From assembly GCA_021399435.1 (NCBI GenBank), contig JAJTUP010000203.1:1-22100 (forward strand): 22,100 nt of DNA, given 5' to 3'. A model generated the notes under the pieces. It had not been told where the DNA came from. It saw only the letters and a list, made by a program, of their open reading frames with translations, and did not search any database. The position numbers and the translations under genes are program-made. This DNA comes from Diaporthe sp. PMI_573. Lineage: Eukaryota; Ascomycota; Sordariomycetes; Diaporthales; Diaporthaceae. Position 1 is the first letter of the stretch; the number at the start of each line of letters is the position of its first letter. Below are positions 1 through 9,608 of this stretch, piece by piece.

Positions 1-238
1 GTCAGTTCATGTTCATCTCCCAGTGTTTCTATCCTGGCATCCCGCGACTTCTTGGCCGTCCACCAGTCATACTCGAGGGCCTTGGGTCCGGAGGCACGGT
101 GGGTTGAGACCGGAGATTCTCGCAGGTGGATCCAGGAAACCGGATCATGGTAACAAGGGCACCTACGCCTGCTGCAAGGCCGCAGTCCGGAACCCCGGGT
201 CTGGGGCTGGGGCCGGGTAGCCTGGGCGGAACACATTT

Positions 239-247
239 TATATAAAG
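239..247 (+). promoter_or_regulatory. possible TATA element upstream of the 288 gene
   Basis: The string TATATAAAG lies about 40 bases before the ATG at 288 in otherwise GC-rich sequence. Fungal TATA elements can sit this close to a start, but there is no transcript evidence, so this is a weak call. Confidence 0.3.
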
Positions 248-287
248 CTCGTCGCATCTTTGCTCGCAATAACAGTGTCCTTGAAGG

Positions 288-1222
288 ATGAATGTGCTAG
301 CTCCGCATATCACTACTGACAATAAATTGAGCGTCATGTGCGATCTCAGCTTCGGTGGCGTCTCTTTGCCTACGGGAGCGGGGACACTGCCATTCCAGAC
401 GAAAGTAAGCCGAAAACAGCGAACAGTATCTACACGCGGCGTACGGTCCACGCATGCAGAGAAGCAATTCCGTCCAAAGCGGGCCAAGAAGAATCCGGCC
501 CAATTGCTACACAATATTTATAAACTTGTCAGACAGAATCCTATGCTTTTTTTAATTGCGCAGCTCGACAATGTTCTGGATGATTGGATGACAATACTAG
601 TAAAGACGACGTTACCGAGCGGCATAAAGAGCTCAGATCCCGTTATTACTACCACCTTCCAACTACTGGACAGCACCATAAATCAGGGCAACGCTATACG
701 TTCAAGACTTGCTAATATACAGTTACTATGCACATTCAAATCGCTGGAGGATAAAATTGCCTCAGAAAAACGAAATGGGCAGATCCAGGGACAGCGCGGT
801 CGGCGCCACGCAAGCGTCGCAATCACAATATACCAGAATGCTCAGCAGCAAACCGTGTCAAGACGCGATCTAATAGAACGCAAACGCACCGCGAGGCGTT
901 GGCAGACGCTTGCGGGACCATCACCTTTCTTCCTCATTGTCTACTCAGAAGTAGCTGAGACGGTTGTGTAAGTACATCTTTCCTCAGCCCTATCACACGC
1001 TAACTTCCTCCAAGCAAACAATCATTAAAGATAGACGAGCCAACTCTCAAATCCATGACCTCTAACATCTTGCAACAAGCACCTAACGAGCTCATCAAGG
1101 CATGTCAACACCTCGCAGAGACGACAGAATTAGCAACTAGACAAGGCCAGTCTTTCGATCGGCAAAGGGCTGTCGAGGAAATCAGACATAATTTACGTAG
1201 CATGCTTAGTAATTCTAGCTAG
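288..1222 (+). CDS. hypothetical protein, two exons, 295 aa
   Basis: I do not recognise the family. Exon 1 runs 288-967, then an intron at 968-1014 (47 bases; GTAAGT donor, CTAAC branch about 12 bases before a CAAG acceptor), then exon 2 at 1015-1222 ending in TAG. Splicing joins the frames exactly and avoids the TAA at 969; exon 2 then stays open for 69 codons, which supports the model. A TGA directly precedes the ATG in frame, so 288 is the first usable start unless there is an upstream exon. Roughly the first 80 residues are basic and poorly ordered (KRAKK near residue 66). From there on it is mostly predicted helix, with a hydrophobic patch near residue 85, a basic stretch near 160-205 and a charged helical C-terminus. 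No signal peptide is evident. Codon use is ordinary and there are no RIP-like stops, unlike the genes further right. Confidence 0.6.
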
Positions 1223-1336
1223 AACCATGCGGGAGTTGCTCCGCTGCCCTCTGGGTTCGGCGTACTCGCCCACGCTGGGCGTCTCCCCTAGGTTTTAGTT
1301 GATCTCTGGATTTCGGTGTCCCATGAAGTGGGTTTC

Positions 1337-2285
1337 AGGGCCCTGTCCTGTATTTCGGTGCATATTGGTACATCATGTCCTATATTTCGGTTCACACCTA
1401 CCTGTATTTTGGTGTATTTTAGTGCATACTATACTCTGTGTTTTGGTGCATTTTAATACACACTACCCTATATTTTAGTGCATTTTAATGTATACTACCC
1501 TGTGTTTTGGTATATATCAGTATATTATACCCTATATTTTAGTGCATTTTGGTGCATACTATACCCTATATATTGGTGTATCTTGGTGCACTATATCCTA
1601 TATCTTAGTACATTTTGGTACATACTGTACTCTGTGTTTTGCTGCATATTGGTATACTATACCCTGTGTTTTAGTGCATTTTAGTGCACACTATACCCTA
1701 TATATTAGTGCATATTGGTACATTATGTCTTGTATTTCGGTTTACACCTACCTATATTTTAGTGTATTTTAGTACACACTATACTCTGTGTTTTAGTGCA
1801 TTTTAATACATACTACCCTATATTTTAATGCATTTTGATATACACTACCCTGTGTTTTGGTGCATATTAGTATACTATACCCTGTATTTTAGTGCATTTT
1901 AGTGTATACTACCCTATGTTTTGGTGCATTTTAATGCACACTACCCTATATTTTAGTACATATTAGTATACTATACTCTATGTTTTAGTACATTTCGGTG
2001 CACACTATACCCTATATATTAGTGCATCTTAGTGCACTATATCCTGTATCTTGGTGCATTTTGGTATATGCCATACCCTATATCTTGGTGCACCAACATG
2101 CACCATGCCATATATTTTAGTGCACCATACCTCTTAGTTTCATTACATGTATTTTAGTACACCATACCTCTTAGTTTCATCACATGTATTTTAGTACATT
2201 GCACCGTAGACTTAGGTGCACCGTACCCTATATCTTCGTGCACCGTATTTCGGCACGCCATGCATTGCATTTTGGTATATTTAGA
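1337..2285. repeat. AT-rich tandem array with 350-bp higher-order period
   Basis: The array is built from degenerate units of about 32-34 bases of the type TATTTTRGTRCATTTTRGTR followed by CAYACTATACCCTA. A higher-order repeat is clear: 1361-1560 realigns to 1711-1910 without a gap. In those 200 bases I count 21 differences and all are transitions. Two open frames across it (1478-1684 and 1488-1772) translate to tyrosine/phenylalanine/cysteine-rich repeats and are by-products of the array. The mix of TG/TA and CA/TA variants suggests RIP-like decay of a satellite. Confidence 0.85.
2113..2186. repeat. 37-bp tandem duplication at the array edge
   Basis: Two adjacent 37-base copies (2113-2149 and 2150-2186), each starting TATTTTAGT and ending TTACATG or TCACATG, differ at two positions, both transitions (G/A and T/C). 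They form the right-hand part of the larger AT-rich array. Confidence 0.85.
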
Positions 2286-2935
2286 CAAGCTCATTGAGTG
2301 GCTAGGTAAGACACAATTTACCCTACAGCTGCGAGGAACCAACACAGACGTGGGCCGCACACTTACTGCTTGGGACAGGGATGATGCATTTGCTTGGACG
2401 GGGCATTTCTGTCTGCTGCTCAACCTCCCAAAATCAACCTCAGGACCGCAGCAGTCAGCCCATTTGTCTAAGCTCAGAACTGAACCATCATGGCAGTTGG
2501 CGCCTATTAACGACCAGGGTTACACGCTGCCCACCACTTAACGAAATTATAGGCATCCTGGTTGCGCCCGGGCCGAAGCATCAGCAAGGGGACCGGCCAT
2601 CCGGGGTCGAGATTTCCGCCTCAGCTAAACACATACTCATAACTTTCCCAACACAAAGCTGACCGATATCGACAATGTTGCTGTATTGACCGAGCTGCCT
2701 CATCTGCATACGGCATCTCTAATTACCGGTTCCTCATAGTCGTGCAATCTTCCTAAGTAATTACTGACCACCCTGCTGTTAAGGGGCCTCAACTTCAAAT
2801 CATGTCCATTCCACAGGATCATCTCCATTTCTAGAATAAACTTTATAACCGCGACGATGTTGAGAGGATGAAGCGTAAGTCGTTATACGCCTTCAGAGGT
2901 TACATAACTAGGCTGGCATATCCTAATTCTATTAG
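2286..2935. other. intergenic, no supported gene
   Basis: The stretch has mixed base composition. Open frames of up to 93 codons occur (2260-2541, 2381-2662), but they overlap each other and the array, lack start context and show no recognisable domain. The right end, from about 2800, may be remains of the 5' part of the ankyrin-like relic that follows. Confidence 0.5.
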
Positions 2936-3295
2936 TCTTTTTCGCAACTACCCGAGATTATGCCAAATCTCAAGCACCTAAAAAATAAAGAAATAACCCT
3001 ATGGCTGGTTGATTACAGCGCCGACCTAAACAAGCAGACTTACATCAACCTGACACCCATGTTGTATGCTGTCCAATTCGCTCCACTTGCGCTTATCGAA
3101 AAGTTGCTTAATCGCGGTGGAGATATAAGCACCCTGGGAACATAAGCCGTAGCATCCTATATTCCCAAGCACATTTTACCACAGTCCATGTTCCCCAGGT
3201 ACTCAAAAAGGATAGGATGTTTTAGACACATATCCGATGATGCAAGTCCTGTAGAGTGGGCGGCATCCTGCGTTCGGCCTATCTCTAATGGCTGA
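2936..3295 (+). pseudogene. ankyrin-repeat protein fragment
   Basis: One frame from about 2936 to the TGA at 3293, interrupted by a TAA at 3143, reads like part of an ankyrin-repeat protein. The residues around 3010-3130 follow the repeat pattern: a helix ending LVDYSADLN, then TPMLYAVQ, then LIEKLLNRGGDIS. These match the consensus order GADVN, TPLHxA, VxxLLxxGAD. After the stop, the same frame continues with SPVEWAAS, which could be the start of the next repeat. The segment before it (QLPEIMPNLKHL) is reminiscent of an F-box start, as in F-box/ankyrin fungal proteins, but this is weak. It is too short to be a working ankyrin protein and is best seen as a remnant. Plain coincidence of a short frame is the alternative. 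Confidence 0.5.
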
Positions 3296-4064
3296 GTGGG
3301 CGCGGTCTAATTGTTTACCTATTTGCCTTGCTCGCTCAAGGAACCGTGTTTGTTCGAGTCTTACGCACCTCTGGAATATTTTGAATGGCTGGTCTATCGA
3401 AAGCTATCAAGGACATATCGGTCCTCAATCCCCTCAATCGGCAAAACCGCCCTAGTGTAATACCAGTTTGACTTTATATTTCTAGCCCTCCTTCCAGATA
3501 CGCTCTATCTAGGCCGCATTTGTGGCCAGGCTAGACACTCGGTTATTCAGCCCTCCCCAAATCCCATAGATCCGGGACGCCGGATATGGGCGAGATGCCG
3601 GGTATTGTGTGATCTCCTGTTGGAGAGCTTGGTCTGGCGGATAATGTGCCTGTAGAAACGGCAAGGAGGTTTCCATTTCGGCTGCGGCCTTCTACATTTT
3701 GCTTAACTTTTTATCTATGTGAAGGATTGAAGGAAGGGCAAGTATAAGGCTATATGGTTTGGGGGGGTTCGCGACGACTATGGGAAAGCCAAAAAGGAGG
3801 AGGACAATGCTTCAATAGTGGCACTCCAATTATAATAACTTCCGCAAACTATTTGCGTAGTTTGAAAAGAGACCTTCGCTGCTACTATCCAATGTTAGTA
3901 TTATAAAGCCGTGAGGAACGGTGAACTCATGCTTTAGTTTCCTTCTAACGTCGCTGCGCCAACACCTTAGCGATAGCCTCCTTGGAGTCTCCCTAAAGGA
4001 CGTATGTTATAAAGAGAATTAACGTAGCGACTTTACATATAAATAGCTAGCTGCAACCGGCTTT
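3296..4064. other. decayed sequence, no supported gene
   Basis: No long open frame is present. On the minus strand, short open stretches between stops continue the frame of the relic at 4065-4487, for example one of about 15 codons near 3950-4000. The original gene may therefore have reached into this stretch. I see no recognisable domain, terminal repeat or RNA gene. Confidence 0.4.
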
Positions 4065-4487
4065 CTAGAACGCTATGACCATTATAATAGCCTGGTTGAT
4101 CAGCCTGAGATAGGCTTGAAGGGCGTTAGGAATTGCTGTAGCCTTTTGATTTGCCCTGGTTACTTGTTTCAAGGCGTCGACTAATAGCTTAGGGGTGGCG
4201 CATTTAGCCTCGAATGCCTTGAATATAGCTGCTTTAAACGATATGGGAATCTCTACCCAATCTTTTCGCGCCCTAAGACTGCAAACCTTACAAAGAATGC
4301 CGAGCACAGTAGACAGCTGGCCTGAGAGACAATAGGCAGTGTATTTTAAACAGTAAGAGGCGACTCTGTAAAAGGCGGCCCAGGCTGTGTGGGTACGGTT
4401 AGACGACTAGTACCCTTGGAAGCCGTCACCTGTTGTGGACAGACCTACCGGAGCGCGCTCGAGTAGCTCTGTCCTCTCGTTTGGCAT
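4065..4487 (-). pseudogene. unknown 140-codon relic with one TAG
   Basis: The frame starts at an ATG at 4485-4487 in good context (AACAATGCC) and runs to the TAG at 4065-4067, with a single in-frame TAG at 4407-4409. The frame looks coding: mixed polar and hydrophobic residues, a cysteine-containing segment (YCLKYTAYCLSGQ) near residues 44-56, and an amphipathic lysine/alanine-rich C-terminal half. I do not recognise a family. The terminal TAG may also be a mutated sense codon, because open stretches continue in frame below 4065. The stop types fit C-to-T or G-to-A change, as in the neighbouring relics. A chance frame is possible but less likely at this length and composition. Confidence 0.4.
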
Positions 4488-4832
4488 TGTTTTTTATCAG
4501 AAGGCGGAGAGTTTTCATGAGTGCGGCGTATAATGCACCATTGCCGTATTTCCTAAAGATGCCTCATACCATTTTATATTCCAATAACGGCCTCCTTGAC
4601 CATCATATTCAGCCCGTACGTTTAACTGCCACCTCTGCAGTATGTTCCCGGTAGGAGACAAGTTAATAACAGGATACATGTTGCTTTATTGGTCGTGCCT
4701 TGCCTCGTACAGCTAGGGGGGTTAAAGGATCAAGCCGGTGCCATACACCTCCCTGGTTCTGTTCCCACTTAGGAGGCAGCTAGCAGGCCTGCCGCCGTAG
4801 CAGATATATCTATAGAGCTAAGAACTTTCAAG
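4488..4832. other. intergenic, no supported gene
   Basis: This lies between two divergently oriented relics. A 73-codon plus-strand frame (4433-4654) overlaps the minus-strand relic and has no recognisable features. The stretch would have held the promoters of both neighbours; no clear elements are visible. Confidence 0.4.
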
Positions 4833-6079
4833 ATGCATCACCCAATTCCAAGTCTCTGGCATTTTTCTTTAAAATCTAGTTCCAGGGCGCCTTTCTCTAT
4901 AGACGACCTGCTCTACACTAGCCGTAACACGGCCCTCACCATCCTCCCTGTTTTGACTGTCGCCCTGAAGCTTCGTTCGCTTTTATTATTGAAGAAAACT
5001 GCCCCTACAGATGTAGTTAACTGCAACTTTCCGCGTATCTATACGGCTCTGTCGGTACTCTTAGTTCTATCCTACCTTTTAAAGCCTATCGTCTTTTCGG
5101 CTTAGTCGCTTAGAAGTAGCGGCAAGCTCTCTAACAACGCTGCCGCCGTCTCCAATGTCGCCTTCCTCTACTATATCGTCCTCCGCCTGGAGACCGCCTC
5201 AAACAGAGAGACAGCATTTTCACGGAAGGCCTACGCCACGTTTTGGCTATATCTCCTCCTCGTCAAGCTTGCTTCGTCGGTCCGCGTCTTGTTACAACCC
5301 TCGTTGCCGTCACTATACGCCTGGCTACTCTTTTCTTTCCCCAGCTTTCGCGCGGTTTCTTCTCTTTTTCTCTTTGTTCTCCTTATTCTCCTTGTTTACT
5401 CTCATCGTGACAATTACACGAGGGTTCTGTCCGACCCCAAAGATACCAACAGTACTCACGGTGATGACAACAGTACCGATAATGATACCCCCGATGACGT
5501 AGATGTCCGGAGGCTGGTTGAAAGAGAAGTTAAGAAACTCGGCAGATAGCTTCGCTATCTAAAATCATTCCGCGTCTTGCTCAAATTTACATGGCCATCA
5601 GACCTACGCCTAAAGGCACGCTTTATCATCACCTTTGTCCTGCTCATGGCAGAACGCATCATTAGTATCGTCCAGCCGCTTCATCAACGGCCAGGACATT
5701 GCTGCCGTCTCCAAGGACTCGTAAGTTAACCTATTAGACCACGCCCTGTCGAGAATTTACACACTAACCCACCCTTAGCCTATACAATGCTGTCGGCATA
5801 ATGGTACAGGATCCACATATCTTCGACTAAACCATTCTGTTTAATATCTGCTACGCAAAGCTAGATGCCGCCATTAATGAGGTCCATGCGGCCTATAAGA
5901 GTGCCGGCATCCACAAGACCATCATGGGTCGCCGGGGCAGATACAGCGCCTTGACGGGAGCAAACAGAGCCTTGTCTGTGCGGCACGAGGCTGTGGCCAC
6001 GTGGCCAGACTTCTACACTGTTATTGGCATTGTGTTTTTTTTTTTAACGCTAGGTCTTTGGGTGTTTACCACTGTGTGA
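4833..6079 (+). pseudogene. HMT1/ABCB6-like ABC transporter relic, internally deleted
   Basis: From the ATG at 4833 one frame runs to about 5679, broken by TAG at 5103 and at 5547. It encodes several hydrophobic segments (a TMD0-like N-terminal membrane region), an acidic Asp/Asn/Thr-rich loop near residues 205-225, then a FTWPSDLRLKARF segment. That segment is like the start of the first transmembrane helix of heavy-metal-tolerance half transporters. At about 5679 the frame jumps and the sequence resumes inside the nucleotide-binding domain: NGQDIAAVSKDS, an intron at 5721-5778 (GTAAGT donor, CTAAC branch), then VGIMVQDPHIF (Q-loop region), a TAA at 5828, and TILFNICYAKLDA. Most of the membrane domain, Walker A, the LSGGQ signature and Walker B are missing, so it cannot be active. 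Such proteins normally pump substrates across vacuolar or other internal membranes. An MRP-type origin for the N-terminus cannot be excluded. Confidence 0.7.
5721..5778 (+). other. relic intron within the ABC nucleotide-binding domain
   Basis: The donor is GTAAGTTAAC, the branch sequence CTAAC lies at 5764-5768 and the acceptor is CCTTAG. Removing these 58 bases joins the conserved stretch before and after the Q-loop in frame, which confirms both the ABC assignment and the eukaryotic, fungal-type splicing. Confidence 0.75.
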
Positions 6080-6339
6080 AGGGACCGTACGCCTTTAGGA
6101 TATATACAGATTAAGAGCGCAACCCCCGACATTCCTTAAACCCGTCAAATTTGTATAGTGAATCATACATAATACGATAAAAGCTATTAATCTTAATGAA
6201 GTAATTAAGTAAACGATAGTTGATTATTCTTGTTAAAGAGGAGAAGGAATTCCTCTAACGCTCAGAAGGAGCGGGTAGTTGTAGTAGTGCTATCTGCTCA
6301 GTCATTCAGGGGCAGACCGTGCCTTCCTTCCAACAAATC
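6080..6339. other. AT-rich spacer
   Basis: A short spacer between the 3' ends of two convergent relics. It has an AT-rich core around 6140-6235 and no open frame or recognisable signal. Confidence 0.4.
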
Positions 6340-8246
6340 TCAGACCAGTGTCATTTGTCTTTCTAGCCCCTTGATCAAATAACAAGGGTTAGACAGCAAC
6401 GACCCAATACGTTCGAAAACTCCTGGGCTGACCTCTCTGAGAACCAAGCAGAATAGCCTGTCGCCGATGGCTTCAACCCTGCTCTCAGCCACCGGCAGGA
6501 CATAAATGTAACCCTCGAGTTTGTGATCCAAAGTATCGGGAATCGCTATTGAGACCATCTCTGCCCGCTCTCCTGCCTTTGTCTTCCCACGAACTACCAC
6601 AGAATTGTAAAATCGGTGTCTCTGCTGTGTTTCTGTCCTGTCAGGAAGCTTCTCAATATTCTCATCTATAGTGACATCCTCCTCGTTAAACAATAGGGTC
6701 TTCCTACCCGAATAAGCAAGGCCCCGAAGAGGTCTCCCCAAAATTGCCAGGCTTGCTGTACTCAGGTTCCCGAACTAGTTTGCGCCCTTGCACTGCCACG
6801 TGACTCCCAGTATCGTGAGAGCTGGCAGGCTCTCAGACCTGTAGGCATAGTCGTTGCTTACCAGTAAGTTCCCTAATTGCCTACAGAATGTCGAGCTGGG
6901 ACCATCGCAACTCGCCTATGACCAAGTCGGTGCGCGGTAATTCTTCTGGCGGATAACCTCCTTAGCCCGTTCATAACTGTCGGGCCGCCACTGTAGGCAC
7001 TTAATGAGGTTGTGCTCCCACATACCGCCGACATACTTGTCGCCCGTGATGCGGGAAAGGCGCTCTGCTAGGCCTGAGACCGCATTTAGGCGATCTAATT
7101 TGAGGAAGAGTTCTCTTACGGAATATTCGCGGAGGATTTAGTACCATAGCGTAAGCATTTGGCGGGTATCTGTGTGTTGTGGTCAATGCTGGTAGTTACC
7201 TAAGATAGACTGCTGGACTATCACTGACCTTGCCCGATGGTCTGGCTTATAGCGTCTATCGATTAGATGATACCACCTATGACAGTGAGGGAGCAGTCCC
7301 TGTCTAATTGAGTGGCAAGAACGGACTTAACCGCGACCGAGTTAGACGAGAAGGTTAGGTCCGTCCCATTGGGACACAATTCCGATATACTCATCTGGCT
7401 GCATTTAAACGAGATCCAGTAAGGGTCAAACCTCTTTGGCAACAGAGCCATCTCGATGCCTTAAGTCTTACGCTTGTAAATATTTGATGCCTTTATGGAG
7501 TAGTTAAACTCTATGTTCTAGCGGTGGCTAAGTGTTATATATTGCAATATTTAAGAGCTACCAGACACATACTCTGCTAATTTAACAAGATATACTATTC
7601 CCTTTATTTTATCTACGGCTTGGGTAACATTAAGAAGGCGCTATGGCACTTACTAAGGCAAGGATGCCCGCCTTTCACACTTCCTATGCGTCTTTGCGCA
7701 TTTATCTATCTAATGCCTGGAGAGCGTAAATGCTTCGTTACTTCCTGTAGAAATATTGGTGGGATTTAGATCTGTGCAGACCTTAAAATCGTCTATTTGG
7801 ATGCTTGATTTCGGCCACTCAAGGTCGTCGGCGCCCCACAATAATTTGGCGATAATATATAGGTTCCAAATATAGATATTGTCTGTACCCAACGGATGGG
7901 AGAATATAACGTCTATTGGGGTATATTCGGCATCATTCTCGTCCCCTAAAATGTCCCAGTTATTGGACTCTTTATATCTACCAAAGTAAAGGGAGAGACA
8001 AATTTTCGGAAACTAACCTACCAAGCTGGAAGACTGCTGCTCCGATAGACTAAATTATTCCTGATAGCTGAGCATTTTGTAGAGAATAATATACAGACGA
8101 CATTTGTGTTGCTTAGCGCAAGCCTTTAACAACGGTATATCGGGGTATATTACCGCCTCAAAATCGTCTAAGCCGCTGTCTGGTTCTAGCTGGCTCGATC
8201 CAGGCATAAAGGTGATGTCTCGACGTTGCTGGCAGTTACTGGCCAT
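6340..8246 (-). pseudogene. HET-domain (heterokaryon incompatibility) protein relic
   Basis: HET proteins trigger cell death after fusion of incompatible hyphae. Reading right to left, one frame from the ATG at 8246 to about 7400 holds the typical start of the family: HKCRL near 8100, then CAKTHRKCE, RLLNV, an EY..YITLSHR block ending in a TAG at 7518-7520 (where LSHRW is usual), and GIEMALLPKRF. A second frame from about 7146 to 6340 holds the C-terminal region: ILREYSVREL, DRLNAVSGLAERLSRITGDK, GGMWEHNLI, APTWS followed by TAG at 6916-6918 (WSWA is usual), another TAG at 6775-6777, and a C-terminal FERIG. Between the two frames the core with the LCIxQD motif is missing, so a deletion or rearrangement accompanies the stops. 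The full span (about 1.9 kb) fits a 600-700-residue HET protein. The identification is firm; the gene is dead. Confidence 0.87.
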
Positions 8247-9608
8247 GCTTAGGGCATGAGCGGGTGGCAGACGGATGATATGAGAAGTACCCGGGCACTT
8301 GACAGCAGCAGGACCTTGTGCCTATCTTGGTGTGCATCCAGCAGCTAGAAGACAGCAGCAGGCACGGGAACTCTCTCCACTGAACTGGGAAATCAAAACC
8401 CGATTTGCAATGCAAGACTTGCTCAGTCTCTTCCAGCTTCCAGCAACATAAATGAAAGTGAAATTCGTGTTAAAAGCACATGCTACTTGGGTTTTCAGCT
8501 GCGCTCGGTCCCAAACATAGGAAGGAGGAGCACAGCCTGCAGGCTTTGGGCCGCGAAAAGTGGGTCTGAACAACTTTGAAGGACAGCTATAGGAGGACGA
8601 GCCGCTCCAAGACTGCCAGTCTGGCGCCCAAACTCAATTGAGCTTCCCGAAGGTCCATGTGGCAAGATGAAAGGGGCAGTAAAGATACGCACCAGTAGAC
8701 CGGTCAAAGAACGAATGGGTATGACTGGTTTATTTCGTTTGAGCACGACTTTTGATTTCGGCTATTTGAGCAGTGTCAGCCCCCGTGAGACTCGTTTACT
8801 GTCGGGTCGATGGTGATTAGAGGTCGACCTTCTTGCCAGGGCACTGAAGTGGTGGGGAGCAGTGATGAGCAGCGCAGTACACGTGGGGACAACCTGGAAG
8901 GTCGGGTTGGAAATCCCTGGGCCGGTCCCGATAACTTTTCCGGTTCGAATGGACCTTCGTTAAAAGAGCCCTGCTTCTTCAGATGTCAACGCGATTCCTT
9001 GGACCAGCCGACGAATCGAGAGGCGAGCTTAATTGATTACCACCGCTTTCCATATGTATTTAACAGTGGCCGCCATTACACGGTTATTATTGTTTCGTGC
9101 ACCTTGATATGCCGATGCCTAGGAGAGTCATTATTGCCTAAGGTAGCGATCAGGCCTACCTGGGGAGATGGCCGGAAGAGGTAAGGGGCGGGGTAATAGC
9201 TCACACGCATGAAAATGACTATAGTTGAAACTAATAAGTAAGGCACTTATATTTTAGTATCTAAATATATAAACCTAATAACTTTATAACTATAAAATAA
9301 AGATTAACTTATAATTATAATTATAAAATTATATAACCTCGTAAACCTACTTAATTGTGCTTATATAATCTGGTTATGTAAGACGCTTGGGCTGACAAAC
9401 GAGTCAGGAATCGCTTCCTCCGTCCTCCAGTTCTAAGTAAGCAAAAGTTTCCTTTCATGCTCATCAAAGCCACCTACACCGAATATGGTTCGAAACAAAG
9501 TCTCCACACGATATATTATATTCTCACGCACAGAAGGCATCTCATTTTCAAGTTTGTCAATCGATCTGTGTGCCTGAAGTTGCGCAGTGCTCCCCATTGA
9601 TAGCGGCA
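8247..9608. other. intergenic, AT-rich patch, no supported gene
   Basis: The stretch between the HET and APH relics, whose transcription diverges here. The longest frame is ATG-initiated at 8810-9184 (+, 124 codons), but it has no recognisable domain, and minus-strand frames at 8322-8573 and 8495-8746 are no better. From about 9220 to 9375 the sequence is a simple AT-rich patch with runs of ATTATAATTATAA. I found no terminal repeats or RNA genes. Confidence 0.4.

Noticed and set aside
1478..1772. Overlapping open frames of 68 and 94 codons rich in Tyr, Phe and Cys
   Set aside because: They follow the tandem array unit in two frames and are by-products of the repeat.
2286..2423. Minus-strand 89-codon frame at 2154-2423
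   Set aside because: It runs into the tandem array and has no recognisable domain.
3287..3370. tRNA-like A box (TGGCTGAGTGGG) and B box (TGTTCGAGTCT)
   Set aside because: The T stem pairs only partly and the acceptor arms do not pair, so no cloverleaf forms. At best a decayed tRNA-derived SINE or chance.
8810..9184. 124-codon ATG-initiated plus-strand frame
   Set aside because: No domain, no splice or promoter support and low-information composition; left as unsupported.
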